Notes: generated by a model from the sequence alone, not told the origin. DNA of 64,000 nt from Falciphora oryzae (GCA_000733355.1 JNVV01000002.1:1336943-1400942); one strand, 5' to 3'; positions 1-12,283 are shown, counted from the stretch's first letter. Translations and numbers: made by a program.

Positions 1-3000
1 GCGGAACGGAGCCGTTTCGTAGAAGGAAAGCGGAAAAATAGGTGTGGAAAAAGGTTAATACCGACTTTAAAAACGATAAAAAAAAGGGCGTTGCAATTAG
101 CTAAATAATATATCGAAATCGAGGATATAAAAACGTTAAACGATATAAATAACCAAATGGATATATTAATAAACCAATTAACTTAAATCGTTAACGAGCT
201 AGTACTTAAACGGAAAGCTATAACAAATTTTAAATTAATACCGTATTAAAACTCGATGTTTACGAAATTAGCTAAAAAAAAAAAAAAAAAAAACGGTACC
301 GACGCGTACATATACGGCTAAAAATATAAAAAAATTACAAAAAATTAAAAGCAACCGATAAAACTTTTATTAAAAAAAAAGAAAGCTTTTAACGCATATT
401 AAAAGGAGTTTATTAAAAAAAAGCCTTAAAAGAATAGGATTTCAAATTTGTTTTTTAAAATATTAAACGATAAGCGAAATTACGGAGCTATAAAAAACGG
501 GATTTAATTAAGTTACCGGATTTAAACCGGTTTAAAAAAGGAAATTAAAAGCTAGCAAACTTTTACGCTAATAAAGCCATAATTTTAATAGCCAAATTTT
601 ACCTTAACCCGGAAACGGACCTAACAAACGTCGGTAATACGACGTTTAAAAATTATACTTTTACTAACCTATTTCCAATTAACTACTAAATAAACCCCGA
701 AAAAAACGAAATATTAACGACTTTAAAAAAAATTTGGAATTAAAAAGCCGCGAAAACGGATAATTTACCGAACGGATTATTAAAAACGTACGGGGAATTA
801 TATTAAAAAGCTATATTTAAAATAGCTAACGCTAGCTTTAAATTTAAATATTTCCCGAAGCGTTTCCGAAACGTATTAACGGTAATGCTTTTTAAGCTAA
901 AAAAAAATATGGAAAATAAAAAAACAATAAAAAGGTAGCGACCGATCGCATTTTTTTTGTTTATATTCAAAATTATAAAAGCGATAATAAAAATACGGAT
1001 TCTAACCGAAGCGGAAAAAAAAATTATTATTAAAAAAGCAAATAGGTAAAAAAAAGACGCAATACCGAATTCGCTATTAAATAAATAATAAATACCGTAA
1101 TAACGGCGTAAAATTACGGCGTTACAACTTCGTTATTATAATTCGATTTATTAGGAGCATTTAATAACGTTAACCATACCAAATTTTTTAATACTTTACG
1201 AAAACAAAAATTCCTATTAAAAACAATTAAATGGATTAAAAGCTAGCTAATAAATAAAACGGCCCGGCTCCGGTTTAATAAAAATACGTTTATGCTTATA
1301 TAAATAACAATAAAAATACTATAAAGTTTACTATTTTTATTTATATTATTTATTTTATATATCGCGTCCTTTTATAATAAATTGGAAAAAACACTAAAAA
1401 TAACGGTAATCTGTTTCGCTAACGATATTAACCTTTTAGCAATAAAAAGACTACGGCGGAAACGGCCCAGCTATTAAAACGGGTTTAAAATACGTATTAA
1501 ATATAGGCAAAAAAAACAAAAATAACGTTTAACGCGGTTAAAATTAAATTATTCCATTTTACTAAAACCCTAAACCGGACCCGGGTCCGTACCGGAAATA
1601 TATAAATGCAACCAACGCTATTAGCGAAATTTTTAAAAATTTAATTAAATTATAAACTAAATTTTAACGCCTATATTAAATTAATAAAAAGCAAATAAAA
1701 AAAATAAAAATTTGCGGTAATAAAATTCGCGGCGGTAACGTAAAAAAGCAATTTCGTACGCGTAAAATAATTATACGCGGTCGTATACCGTAATACATTA
1801 GTTATAAAGCGGCAATTTATTACTTACTAACGGAACCTTATAATTAACCCCGGGGCGTAACTAAAAAAATAGCGAAAAAATAAAAAAAATATTTTAAAAT
1901 GGTAATTAAAGCTTATAAAGCAATTTCGTTAGCACATTTCGAAATAAAAACCTACGTACCGCTATTAAATTTATATTTAAACGAAAAAATTATAAATACG
2001 GAAAATAAATAGGAAAAAACCGGGATAACGTAACGTATTAACGAAATAATAGCGAAAATAGCGAACCGTTTTTAAAAATTCGGCTATAAAAAACGAAAAA
2101 AAAAGCCCCACCTTTAAAGCGGATAAACGAAAAAAAGTAAATAATACGATAAAACCGGCCCGAAATAGCGCTAAAATCGAAATAAATACCCGTTTTTTGC
2201 GAAAAAAAATTAAAAATTTAAATATAAGCACGTAAAACACTAAAATTTTAACATAATAATAAAATGGAAGCTAAAAATAGCTAATATAACGGCAATAGCG
2301 AAAAAAGCGAACCGCTACAAAACCGCGTACTTAACGGATAACCCCCTATTTACGGAAAAAATATTTAAATATTACGAAAAGATATTAAAAGCATATAATT
2401 TAGTAATAATTTAAATTAAAACCGAAAAATTAAAGCTAAATTCGTTCCTATTTAATAAAAGCGTACCCGACGCGATAACGCCATTATATAAATGCGGTAA
2501 CGGATAAACGGAAATAACGTAATACGTATTAATTTAATACGCCCGATAAAATAAATAGCGGGAAAATACCGGGTTAACGCAAATAAATAGCCGGAAAGCG
2601 TATTTTACGCTATAAAAAATAAAAGGCATACCGTTTAAAAAAAATAGCACGTATAATATTTCGTATAAAAAAACTATTAAATTTTAAAGCGGTTAAAAAA
2701 GCAAAAAAGGATCGTATTAAAAAAAAAAAAAAAACAACGCTACCGAACCGAAAACGGACCGAATTAAAAAAAACTATAAAAAAAATAAACGAAAGCATTA
2801 TACCCGAAAAGCGAAAAAGAAAAAAAAAAACACGCAAATACCAACGCTACGTAATTAAACCGCTATAAAAAAAACCGAAAAAACTATTAAAAAAGGTTAA
2901 TAAAAAAATAACAACGGAAGCTATTATCGTTTATATCCCGCTTTATTTTATTAAAAACGTCCTTCCGGTATTTCGATAATATTTTATTAAAAACGTTTTT

Positions 3001-5155
3001 AGTAACGTTTTGCCGAAATTTTTTTAAAAAATACCGTAAAATTAACGGATTAAAAACGGATAACAAAAGCGAAAAAATAAACATTTACCCGTATTTTAGC
3101 CCGTTTAAAAGCCAATTTTTTTTATTTAAATGCGATTTTCCGTATTCCATTTAGCAACGATCCTTTCGGCCTAACCTAATATAATTTAACCCAAAAGCAT
3201 TATATTACCGGAAAAAAAAACGAATTAAACCCGAATTACTAAAAGCAACTATAATAGCGAAAGCATTTCCAAAATTAATAAATAACGAACGGTTAAACCC
3301 GGCGCCGGAAAAAATACCGGACCGTTTAAAAATATCCTTTAAAATACGGTAATACCCGGCGATCACATACTTTAAACCGGTATAACAAATTTAAAATAAA
3401 AAAAAATATTAAAATAGGATAAATAACGGTTTGGAATAAAAGCGGTATATATTTTAGCAATAATATAAATATCCGTAAACGCAATATCGCGGTTTGTACT
3501 AATTTTAAACAAAAATTACATATAGCGATAATAAATACAAAAAATAGCGGTAATTTAGTTTTCGGAACTAATAGGAAATTACCGCGACGGGAATAAAACG
3601 TTAGCGACGAAATCGCGAGCGGATACTAAAAAAAAGCGACCAATTTAAACGCAAACACTACGCAATTAAACGTAACTTATATAAATAAAGCCTTTAGTAG
3701 TTGGAATTATTACGTTAGTAAAACCGGAAACGGAGCGGAAAAAAATAAAATAAAAAGCGTTATATATAAGCTTTGTAATAGCATTAGCGTATAATACCGG
3801 CACCGTTAATACCGTTAACGAAACGCTAAAAACAGCTAATATATATTTTGTACGAAAAATTAAGAAATTAGCGAAACGGAATAAAAAAAATAAAAGGCGG
3901 TAAATATATACTATATCGTTATAAAAAACGCAATTATCGGGAACTTTAACCGCTAGCAAATACTTTAATTAATTATACAAACGGTAAAGTTAGGAAAAAA
4001 AAGGAAATTAACTATAAAACAGGGAAAAAAACGGGGTAAAACCGTACCTATAATTTTAATACAAAAATTTTAAACGCCGTCGCTTAAGCCGCCGTCGTTT
4101 AAACCGTCGCCGTCGTTTTCGTCCGTAAACGGAAAGCGATTAAAAAAAACGATTGCTACTACTACTACTACCATTACTATTGCTATTAGCTATAGCGGCG
4201 GGAACGGCGCGGTTACCGCCCGTAATTCCGTTATTAAAATTGTTACCGCAACCGCTACCATTACTATTGCGGGGAAATTGAAAAGCTTTATTTTTAAAAA
4301 CTATACCGCAAAAAAAATAAAAAACGGAAAAAAAACGAAACGCAAACGAGCAAAAACCTAAATGCAAATAGGAAAAAAAAGCGCAGGCAAAAAAGCAAAA
4401 CCGGAAATAGTAATAAAAACAAAAGCGAAAAAAAAAGGAAAAAAAAAAGGAAAAAAAAAAGCTTTTTATAATTAGGAAAAAAAAACCGGTAAAAACCCGG
4501 ATCCGAAAGGAAATAAAAAAAATTACTACCTAAAACCATAATGCACAATAACGCAATAACAAAAAAAATTACCCAAATAACGCGATTTAAAAAACGGAAG
4601 CAATTAACAAAAAAAATTAAATACAAGCTATAAAAGCGGGACAGAACCGTACGCGAAATAACGGCTTTAAAAACGGGCATTTACTAAAAGCTAAATTACC
4701 TAAAATTACGAAACAAAACGCCGGACCCGGAAAGCCCGCCCGCGGCTAAAACCCGGAATAAAACCGGGCTAATTCACACGAAAAAGCTATATTAAAACGT
4801 TATAACATAAATACTAATATAAACGTTTCGCTACGAGGGCGAAACCCGGCATTAAAGCGCTGCCCCGGCGCAATACACTTTTATTCCTTTACGTATTTTC
4901 CTTTTACTTTATTAATTATAAAAACGCTTTTATAACGGAACTTTTACGAGCAGTTGTATAAAAACAAGCAAACGGTACCATTGTTTAACATAGCAAAACC
5001 GTATACGAAAAGCAAATATAGTTTTTACTTCCAAGCTCCGGAGCGGGGGCGACACGCACCCGAAAACGAGTTCAAAGGTTTTTATATATAAATATTACAT
5101 AGTAAAGGCACCGAGGTCTTTTACAAACATAACGGACGTATAAATATATATATAA
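1..5155 (+). mobile_element. RIP-degraded Tad-like LINE retrotransposon, copy 1 (5' end outside window)
   Basis: A plus-strand non-LTR retrotransposon whose 5' part lies left of the window. Base 1 aligns with about 17845 of the second, inverted copy. The reverse transcriptase is recognisable at about 1250-1440: after a VPQG-type block, the catalytic FADD box reads F-A-N-D-I-N at about 1415-1432, a G-to-A change typical of RIP. All frames are closed by stops, mainly TAA. The 3' UTR (about 4700-5155) matches the other copy and ends in a (TA)n-rich tail. The copy holds about 1.1 kb (about 3161-4283) that the other copy lacks. It is dead. The Tad1-clade call rests on the fungal context and on ORF1 of the other copy. 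Confidence 0.85.
4150..4200. repeat. Trinucleotide-rich low-complexity tract
   Basis: A short (ctactactac / cattactattgctatt) run inside the 1.1-kb extra segment of LINE copy 1. It encodes Asn/Ser-rich runs in shadow frames and has no further meaning that I can support. Confidence 0.6.
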
Positions 5156-5189
5156 ATACTTTTTTTTTATTTATTTTTTAGCTTATAAA

Positions 5190-5616
5190 AAGATAATAAA
5201 AATATATCCATTCGCTTTTATATTAAATAACGATAAAATATTAAAAAAATTTATAAAATGTTATTAAATATTTTAATATAAAAAAAAACCTTTTTAATAT
5301 TTAAAAAAATTTAAAAGCTTTTTTAATATATTTAATATTGCTAAATTTGTTTTTAAAAAAAGTTCAATCACCCCAAAATTAAACGTTTTTTAAATCGTCC
5401 TTTTTGAAAGCTTTATAAACGGATTGTTACTATTAAAAACGCTTTACAATCGCGGTAATACGGGTTTCGCGTTCGATATTATTAGGTTTTTTTTTTTAAA
5501 AAAAAAATAATCGCGTAAAATGTAACCGATTTCGTTATAAATAAAATAACGGCTTTTAACAACTTTTTTACGCATTTCGTCGGGGGTAAAACGTATCGGG
5601 GCGGTAGCCGCCGGTA
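5190..5616 (-). pseudogene. gag zinc-knuckle fragment of host Gypsy element B (left part)
   Basis: Read on the minus strand across the Gypsy-A insertion (from about 25620 down to 25215, then 5616 down to about 5400), this gives a Gypsy Gag tail: a stretch ending in APIRFTPDEMRK and then a CCHC-type knuckle at about 5505-5555. The knuckle now reads Y-x2-Y-x4-Y-x4-Y: all four metal ligands have become Tyr, which is what TGC-to-TAC and CAC-to-TAC RIP changes give. It is the target into which the 7.6-kb Gypsy element A inserted. The call rests on the FTPDEMRK-plus-knuckle pattern; the rest of element B is not identified. Confidence 0.55.
5612..5616. repeat. Target site duplication of Gypsy element A (left)
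   Basis: CGGTA directly before the TG of the 5' LTR, matched by CGGTA at 25215-25219 directly after the CA of the 3' LTR. Confidence 0.9.
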
Positions 5617-6074
5617 TGTTACGATCATAACCGTCGCAGGTGACCTGGAAGGAGGGGCAGCACCCTAAGTGCTTTCCAAATCACGTAAATATAAAATAGC
5701 AATCAAAGCAGTCAGGATTAACTAAACTAATTAACCAATCGAAGCAATCGGGATCGACTAAACTAACCAGCTAATTAAAGTAATTAAAATTAACTAAATT
5801 AATTAAGTGGTTAAAGCAATTAGGATCGATTAAATTAACTAAAGCAAAATGTTTGCAAAGTAATAGTTTATAAAAGTAAAAAATCTCCTCGTAAATAAAT
5901 AGCTTTAACTAAAGCCTCGGTATTAATTAATTTAAATTAGCTCCAAAGTACCTTTTTAAGCAAATAATTAAAACTTTTATTACTAATTCCCAATTCCTTT
6001 AAAGCAACCTTTATTAAATGTATTATTTAGCGCTTTTTTTAAATGTCATTTTAAAAACAAATTTAATTGTAATA
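5617..6074 (+). repeat. 5' LTR of Gypsy A
   Basis: 458 bp, TGTTACGA...TTGTAATA (the final CA mutated to TA, as RIP would do). The U3 half carries about four degenerate copies of a 35-41-bp unit (agcagtcaggattgact-like) at 5701-5850. The R-U5 half (from about 5910, agcctcggtattaatt) is shared with the 3' LTR, with the second Gypsy copy and with the GC-rich solo LTR. Confidence 0.9.
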
Positions 6075-7725
6075 TTTTAATTAATTTTATTTAGCATTTA
6101 CCGAAAGTAAATAGTATAATAAAATATCGGCATCCGTTTTTAAAAAACGGAACAATTCCCTACCGTTAAATACGAAAAAAAATATATAACGACGACATTT
6201 TTTTTTAAAATTTTTCGACGACATTTTTTTTTAAAATTTTTCTAAATATTCGTAAAAAATTTCGCTAAAATTAAAATTTAATTGGCCGCAATTTAAAACA
6301 AACCGGATATTGCGATAAAAGCATACAAATTCCCGTTTCTGGAAATTTACGACGGAAAAACGGGCAAATTTCGGATTTTTTTTTACCGAATGCTAAACTT
6401 ATTTTTCGGTTTATAAAACCTATTTCGATCGCTACCGACATTGCCGACACCACCACCATCGCCGCCGTCAACCTCTAGTCCCATGGGAAAAGCACCGGCG
6501 TAACCGCGAAGTCGCAAATACTAAAAGGAATCCTCAACCATCCCTTTAAAACGGGGAGCCGCGTTATCGAACATGGCGAAAGCGGCCTAATAATCGTCGG
6601 GATTTGCGGCTTCGCCGCGAGCCACCTTCCGAGCCACTTCGAGCTAAATTTTAATACCGTAAAAAAGGAAACCGGAAGCTAAATCACGACGCGCTTAAGC
6701 AACTTCCGGATCGACCGCAAAATAACGGAAAAGAACTGCGAACCAGCAAAAGCGTATGCCTTATAAGCGTTTTTAAACGCTTAATAAACGGTTTCCTTTT
6801 TAGTTTTAAACCAAACGCCTTAATTTTAAAAAAAAATATCAAATACGCATCCGGAAAAACGAAAAAAAAAAAAAAAAACCCACATTTTTATTGCGGCTTT
6901 TAAAAGCGCCGGCCTAAATCCGCTGCTTACGGGAATTAAAAAAAGCGTCGCAATTTTCGAAATTATTACGGATTTCCAGCAAAATCGCGGCGGTTTCGTC
7001 GAAAGCTATACCGGATTTTAACGTAATTTCCCCATCTGTAAAAATATACCGACCGTTTTTATTAGCCTTTTTTTTAAAATAGTAATAAACGCATTTTTTA
7101 AATTTGGAATTTAATTAAATATAAATATTAAAAAGGTATTAGAAAATAAAAAAAAAAAGGAAAACGGAGGCATAATTTATTAATATCTTAAATATAACGG
7201 CGATCGGGAAAAAAATCGTTAGCCATTATACGGAAGCAAATGCCGCAACTTTTGCTACCGGCAAAAACATTAGGAGGGGTTAATAAAAGGCCGCAAAAAC
7301 GCTTTAACGAGGAAAAAAACCTACAAACGGCGCTTTTTGCAGCGCTTCCGGCCCGCGGGTAAGGAAGGAGGAAAAAAATTGCGCTTTAGCATTGCGCGCG
7401 TTCGATAGGTACACGGGAGGTCGTAATAAAGCATTAAAAACGGTAGCGCGCTGCCGAGGAGGGTTAAAAGGGCTTGCGAAGTCGCGGAAGGTAGGGAAAA
7501 CGTACCGGATTGCGTTATTTTAGCTATTATTATTAAAAATTAAAAAGGATCAAAAATCGCGAAAAAAAAAGCGTAAGATATTAGGTAAAGCGCCGGCGTT
7601 AACAAAGGGAAAGCACGAAAAGGTTGGCCGAATCCGGAAAAAACGATAAAAAAAATAACGAACGACCGAACCGACCGAGCAACTACCCCGACACAACTCC
7701 CGGACCACACCCCGATACCCCGTGT
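6075..7725. other. Gypsy A 5' internal region, unreadable gag or inserted sequence
   Basis: The first 350 bases (to about 6430) align with the sequence next to the LTR of the second copy (28185-28538, minus). Beyond that the two diverge: the second copy continues with a recognisable Gag, while this one enters a mixed-GC stretch (6430-7725) with no reading frame that I recognise. Either an older insertion or a recombinant junction lies at about 6430. Confidence 0.5.
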
Positions 7726-7936
7726 TGACAAATATATTTTTTTTTCACTAACATTGGAAGTACGGTGGTAAGACCGTATTTTAACAAATAAATATAAGAA
7801 AAGGATTCGCTAATAGCTCGACGGGACCTTTTTACCCGACTTTATTAAACGGTTATAACACCGGAAGCACGGTTTTTATCCCAATATTACCCAGATTAGC
7901 AGATACCCCCTATGGCTTATAAAAGTCGAAAAGGGT
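7726..7936 (+). repeat. Repeat R3, copy 1 (LTR-like fragment)
   Basis: Begins TGTTGACA and contains a segment shared with 26250-26436 in the same orientation: acccgactttat, ggaagcacggttt, and a TATA-like motif (gcttataaaagtcgaaaagggtaa against gcttataaaggtcgaacagggtaa, in parts). The TG start and TATA motif suggest an LTR end of a third family. MITE 1 has inserted at its TA. The family is not recognised. Confidence 0.45.
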
Positions 7937-8369
7937 AACGTGGTTCATCACCGAGTCGCCCATATCACCGAGTCGCCCACTTCAAAATCCTATACTAAAC
8001 GCCGTTTTCGATCCCCCGGTTAAATCCACTAATTTTTTATGAAATTCCATAAAAATTTAATATGTTATATTTAACTATATAATTGATTTTATGATTATTT
8101 TTCCAGATTTTTATTAGCATTATTTTAGAATAGTTTTAAACACTGTGTAAAACACTGTGTATAAATAGTAAATCACCTTAAATAGCAATGATAAAAATCT
8201 GGAAAAATAATCATAAAATCAATTATATAGTTAAATATAACATATTAAATTTTCATGGAATTTCATAAAAAATTAGTGGATTTAACCGGGGGGTCGAAAA
8301 CGGCGTTTAGTATGGGATTTTGAAGTGGGCGACTTGGTGATATGGGCGACTCGGTGATGAACCACGTTA
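7936..8369. mobile_element. Foldback MITE 1 (Fot1/pogo-like ends)
   Basis: 434 bp, TAACGTGGTTCATCACC...GGTGATGAACCACGTTA. Almost the whole element is one inverted repeat with arms of about 180 bp around a loop with acactgtgtaaaacactgtg. The outer ends repeat a gag(t)cgccca motif. Ends and TA target match the Fot1-like element at 21711-23574, which makes it the likely source of transposase. Confidence 0.85.
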
Positions 8370-9640
8370 TAACGTATTAGTTTAATAAAAACCCGACCGG
8401 TTGGTACTTTAAAAAGCGGGTAACCGCGACGTAACAAATCCGGACGATTTTTAATAAAGGACCCGTTAGGATCAAATACGATAATAAAAAAAAACAAATT
8501 TTCGCTATTAAATTTACGGATTTTAAAAAAGAAAATAACGTCGTTACGTAAATCGCTTTTTATTTAAAAAAAAAAAAAAAAAAACGAATTTATAAACCCC
8601 GGTTAAAACCTGGATATAAAATAAAAAGCGGTAGCCGAAACTATTCGCAATATTAATAACGAAATTAACTACGAGCTATTAGGTTAAATTTATATAATTA
8701 GAAAATAAAAAGGAACCGAAAAGCCGTTTTTTACTGTAAAGTAACGAATATATATTACATTCGATATTAATAAAGTTTATATTTCGTTTAGGTTTTTAAA
8801 ATCGGACCGATAATTTTAGGATTAATTTAAACCTATCGGAAAAATTATACGAAAAAAACTAACGTTTAATAACGGCGGTAAACTTTTAAATTTATTTCGG
8901 GATAACTAATAAATAATTTATTACGGGGTTTCGTTTGAAAAAATACCCCTAAAAAATATAGCACGAAATTATATAACTAAAACTATTTAAACGTAAATAT
9001 CGAAATTGCAAAATATAACGAGTTTTTTTTAAACCGAATATATAAACGATTATTGCGAATAATATTTAGCCGCAAAATTAAAAAGCGATTTTTTTTTAAA
9101 AAAAACGGCAAACCGATTAAAACCTAAAAAAGGATTACCAATTTCCTAAATAGAAAATTACCGAAATGGATTATTTGTAATTTAAAGCAATTTTCGCATT
9201 TTTACTTTTTTTACTTTATGTTATGCATTTGGGGCTTTTACCGTATTTTAATTACGGGAAACCCGAATATAAAATTTATATAAAAAAAAGGCCCGGGTTT
9301 AAATAAAAAGCCGTATGCGATTAGGCCTATTTAATTACATAAGTTATAAAACCGAACGATTTATAAAAAAAAAAGAAAAATTCCCGGAATAAAAAACTAA
9401 AATAGCTACCCGGTATAAAGGTACGAAATAAATTTTAATAATAAATAAAAACTTTAACCGTAACGAACGTTAATTAATATTAATATTTAATAATAATATT
9501 ACGGTATAAAAAAAATTCGACGTTATAATTAATAACGGGATTTTAAATAATATAAAAAAAATTTCGAACTATTAAAACAAATAACGATTAAAATAAAAAA
9601 TATTTTTACGAAATACGTTAGGTATTAAAAATTATTCCAA
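8370..9640 (+). pseudogene. Gypsy A pol N-terminal region, heavily RIP-mutated
   Basis: AT-rich and closed in all frames. By position, between gag and reverse transcriptase, it should hold the protease, but I cannot point to the active-site triplet. Assignment is by location only. Confidence 0.4.
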
Positions 9641-9649
9641 TTATATTTG

Positions 9650-11151
9650 GATACGATATTTCCAAAATACGGACCGTGTAATTATAAATTCAAATTTAAA
9701 TTAAAAGCATAATTTAAATACTAAAAGCTATATTAATTAAGTTAAAAATAGTAAAAAATATTAAAAAAAGAATTAAAAAAGGATTTATTAAATAAAAAGA
9801 TTTATTAAATTTTCGAATTTTCCTATTAAATACGGGATATTATTCGTATTTAAAAAAAAACGGAAAAAAGCGGATATATATCGATATACCGCCCGCTAAA
9901 CGAAATAATTATTAAAAATGGATACTTTTTACTTTTTATTAACGAATTACAGGATAAATTTAATAAAGCTAAATATTTTACGGCTTTAAATATACATAAA
10001 ATTTATAACTTATTACGGATTAAAAAAAGTTAAAATAAATAACGGCTTTTTATATAAAATTCGGGGTTTTTAAATTTTTAGTAATAACTTTTGGGTTTAC
10101 TAATGTGTTAGTTATATTTTAGCGAATAATTAGTTACGTATTACGAAAATATTTTAACATTTTTATTTTCGTATATTTGGATAATATTTTAATTTTTTCG
10201 GAAACGCTAAAAAAAATATAAAAAGTATATATATAAAGTGCTATAAAAATTACAAAACGCTAAGCTTTTAATTAATTTAAAAAAAAAGTGTATATAGTAT
10301 ACCTAAAAAATTATATTTTTAAATTTCGTTATTACGTTAAAAAAAATCCGTATAAATTTTAAAAAGGTACATAAAGTTAAAAAATAGCCCGTATTTATAA
10401 ACGTTAGGGAAATCCGAAGCTTTTTAAAATTTATAAACTTTTATTAACGGGTTATCCGAAATTTTAGCAAAAAAGCGATACGATTTACGAATTTTACGAA
10501 AAACGATACCTAATTTTATTAAAAAAAAATAAAAATAAAAAGCTTTCGAATTATTACGGAAAGCCGTTTCGTAAAAACCAGTTTTAATTATACTAAATTT
10601 AAATAAATTTTTTAAAATAAAAACCGATGCGTTAGATTTCGCAATCGGGGGATAATTTGGATAAAAGGATAAGCAAAAAAGGCTGCATTTTTACGCTTTT
10701 TTTTCGCAAAAACTTAATGATTTAAATTAAATTACTAAACTCATAATAATTTTTTTTCGCTATTATTAAAGCGTTATAAAAATGGAAATTTTATTTATAT
10801 AAAGCAAAATATTAGGTTATAATATATATAAATTGTAAAAATTTATTATATTTTATTATTAGCAAAAACTTAAATAAACGGCAAATCCGATAAAATAAAT
10901 TTTTTAAAATGACGATATCCGGATTAAATACCGCAAAAAAATCGGAAAACGGACAAACAAACGCTTTTAATCGCTAACCGGATTATAAAATCGATATTTT
11001 TTTTTAAAAAAAAAAAAACTCGCGTAATATTCGTTTAAAACCTAAACGGATTTTTAGTTTTAACGTAATAAATATTAATTAAAATAGTTAAGTAAAAAAA
11101 AATGAACCTTTAAAAAAATCTAACATATTTACAAATAATTAGCTTATAGCT
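9650..11151 (+). pseudogene. Gypsy A reverse transcriptase and RNase H remnant
   Basis: On the plus strand a Ty3/Gypsy reverse transcriptase is clear despite stops: NELQDKFNKAKYFTAL (about 9940-9990), the FLVITFGFTNVL block, and the catalytic YxDD box as FVYLDNILIFS at about 10165-10200, where the second Asp has become Asn by G-to-A. RNase H follows at about 10615-10800 (TDALDFAIGG; SQKLND). The region is cut at 11151 by the LINE insertion; the sequence resumes at 19599. Stops and the mutated catalytic Asp show that it is dead. Confidence 0.85.
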
Positions 11152-11166
11152 ATTAAAAAGTAATTA
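11152..11166. repeat. Target site duplication of LINE copy 2 (left)
   Basis: ATTAAAAAGTAATTA, identical to 19584-19598 on the other side. A 15-bp duplication fits target-primed reverse transcription. Confidence 0.8.
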
Positions 11167-11448
11167 TATATATTCATACTACCGTTATGTTTATATAAAA
11201 CCTCGGTGCCTCTACTATATAGTATTTACATGTAAAAACCTTTGAATTCGTCTTCGGGTGCGTGTCGCCCCCGTTCCGGAGCCTGGGAGTAAAAACCATG
11301 TCTGCTTTTCGTATACGGTCCTGCTATATTAAATAGTGGTACCGTCTGCTTATCTTTATGCGATTGCTCGTAAAGGTTCCGTCGTAAAAGCGTTTTTATA
11401 ATTAATAGAATAAAAAGAAAATACGTAAAGGAATAAGGGTGTATTGCG

Positions 11449-11693
11449 CCGGGGCAGCGTCTCGGTACCGGGTTTCGCCTTCGTAGCGAAACGGCTATAT
11501 TAGTACTCGTGTTATGGCGTTCTAATGTAATTTTTCCGCGTAAGTTAGCCCGGCTCCGCTTCGGGTCCTAACCGGGGCAGCGCTTTAATATCGGGTCTCG
11601 CTTTCGTAGCGGAATGTTTATATTGGTACTCGTATTATAGCGCCTTAATATGGCTTTTTTGCGTAAGTTAGCCCGGCTTTACTCCGGGTCCCA
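11449..11693 (-). repeat. Tandem duplication of about 122 bp in the LINE 3' UTR
   Basis: Units 11449-11571 and 11572-11693 both begin ccggggcagcg, carry gtagcg(a/g)aa and tattagtactcgt-like cores and end at gcccggct..cgggtcc. LINE copy 1 has one unit only (about 4725-4865). Confidence 0.8.
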
Positions 11694-12275
11694 GCCGCGG
11701 GCGGGCCCTCCGGGTCTAACGTTTTACTTTGTAACTTTAAGTAATTCAGCTTTTGGTAGGTGCCCGCTTCCGGGGCCGTTGCTCCGCGTACGGTTCGGAT
11801 CCGCTTTTGTAGCTTGCATTTAATTTTTCTATTAGTTACTTCCCTTTTTTTAAATCGCGTTATTTGGGTAACTTTTTTTTATTGCTACGTTATCGTGCGT
11901 TGTAGTTTTTAGTGGTAACTTCCTTTTATTTCTTTCCGGATCCGGGTTTCTACCGGCCTTCCTTTTCCCAGCTACAAAAAGCCCTTTTTCTTTCCTTCCT
12001 TTTTCCCTTTCGCTTTTTTTTCACTACCGCTTCCGGTTTTACCCTTTTGCCCGCGCTTCCTCTTCTCCTGCTTGCATTTAAGTTCCTGCTCGCTCGCGCC
12101 TCGTTTCCCCTCCGTTTCCTATTTTCCTATAGCATAGCTCCCAAAAATAAAGCTGAATGGAGCACGGAGAATCGCACTCGGATGGAAAAGCTAGCTTTTA
12201 AGCGGGCTAAAATACGGGTAGGTATTTATCTTTTCGCTTTTGCTATCCGCTTTTAATCCGTTAATTCCACGGTAT

Positions 12276-12283
12276 CTTTCAAA
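12276..12283. repeat. Target site duplication of the MULE (left)
   Basis: CTTTCAAA, repeated at 14810-14817. Joining the flanks restores the LINE sequence seen uninterrupted in copy 1 (near 3015-3035). Confidence 0.8.

Noticed and set aside
1977..4680. Several Phe/Leu/Ile-rich open frames of 65-128 codons on the minus strand
   Set aside because: Composition artefacts of A-rich plus-strand LINE sequence. No start context, no domains.
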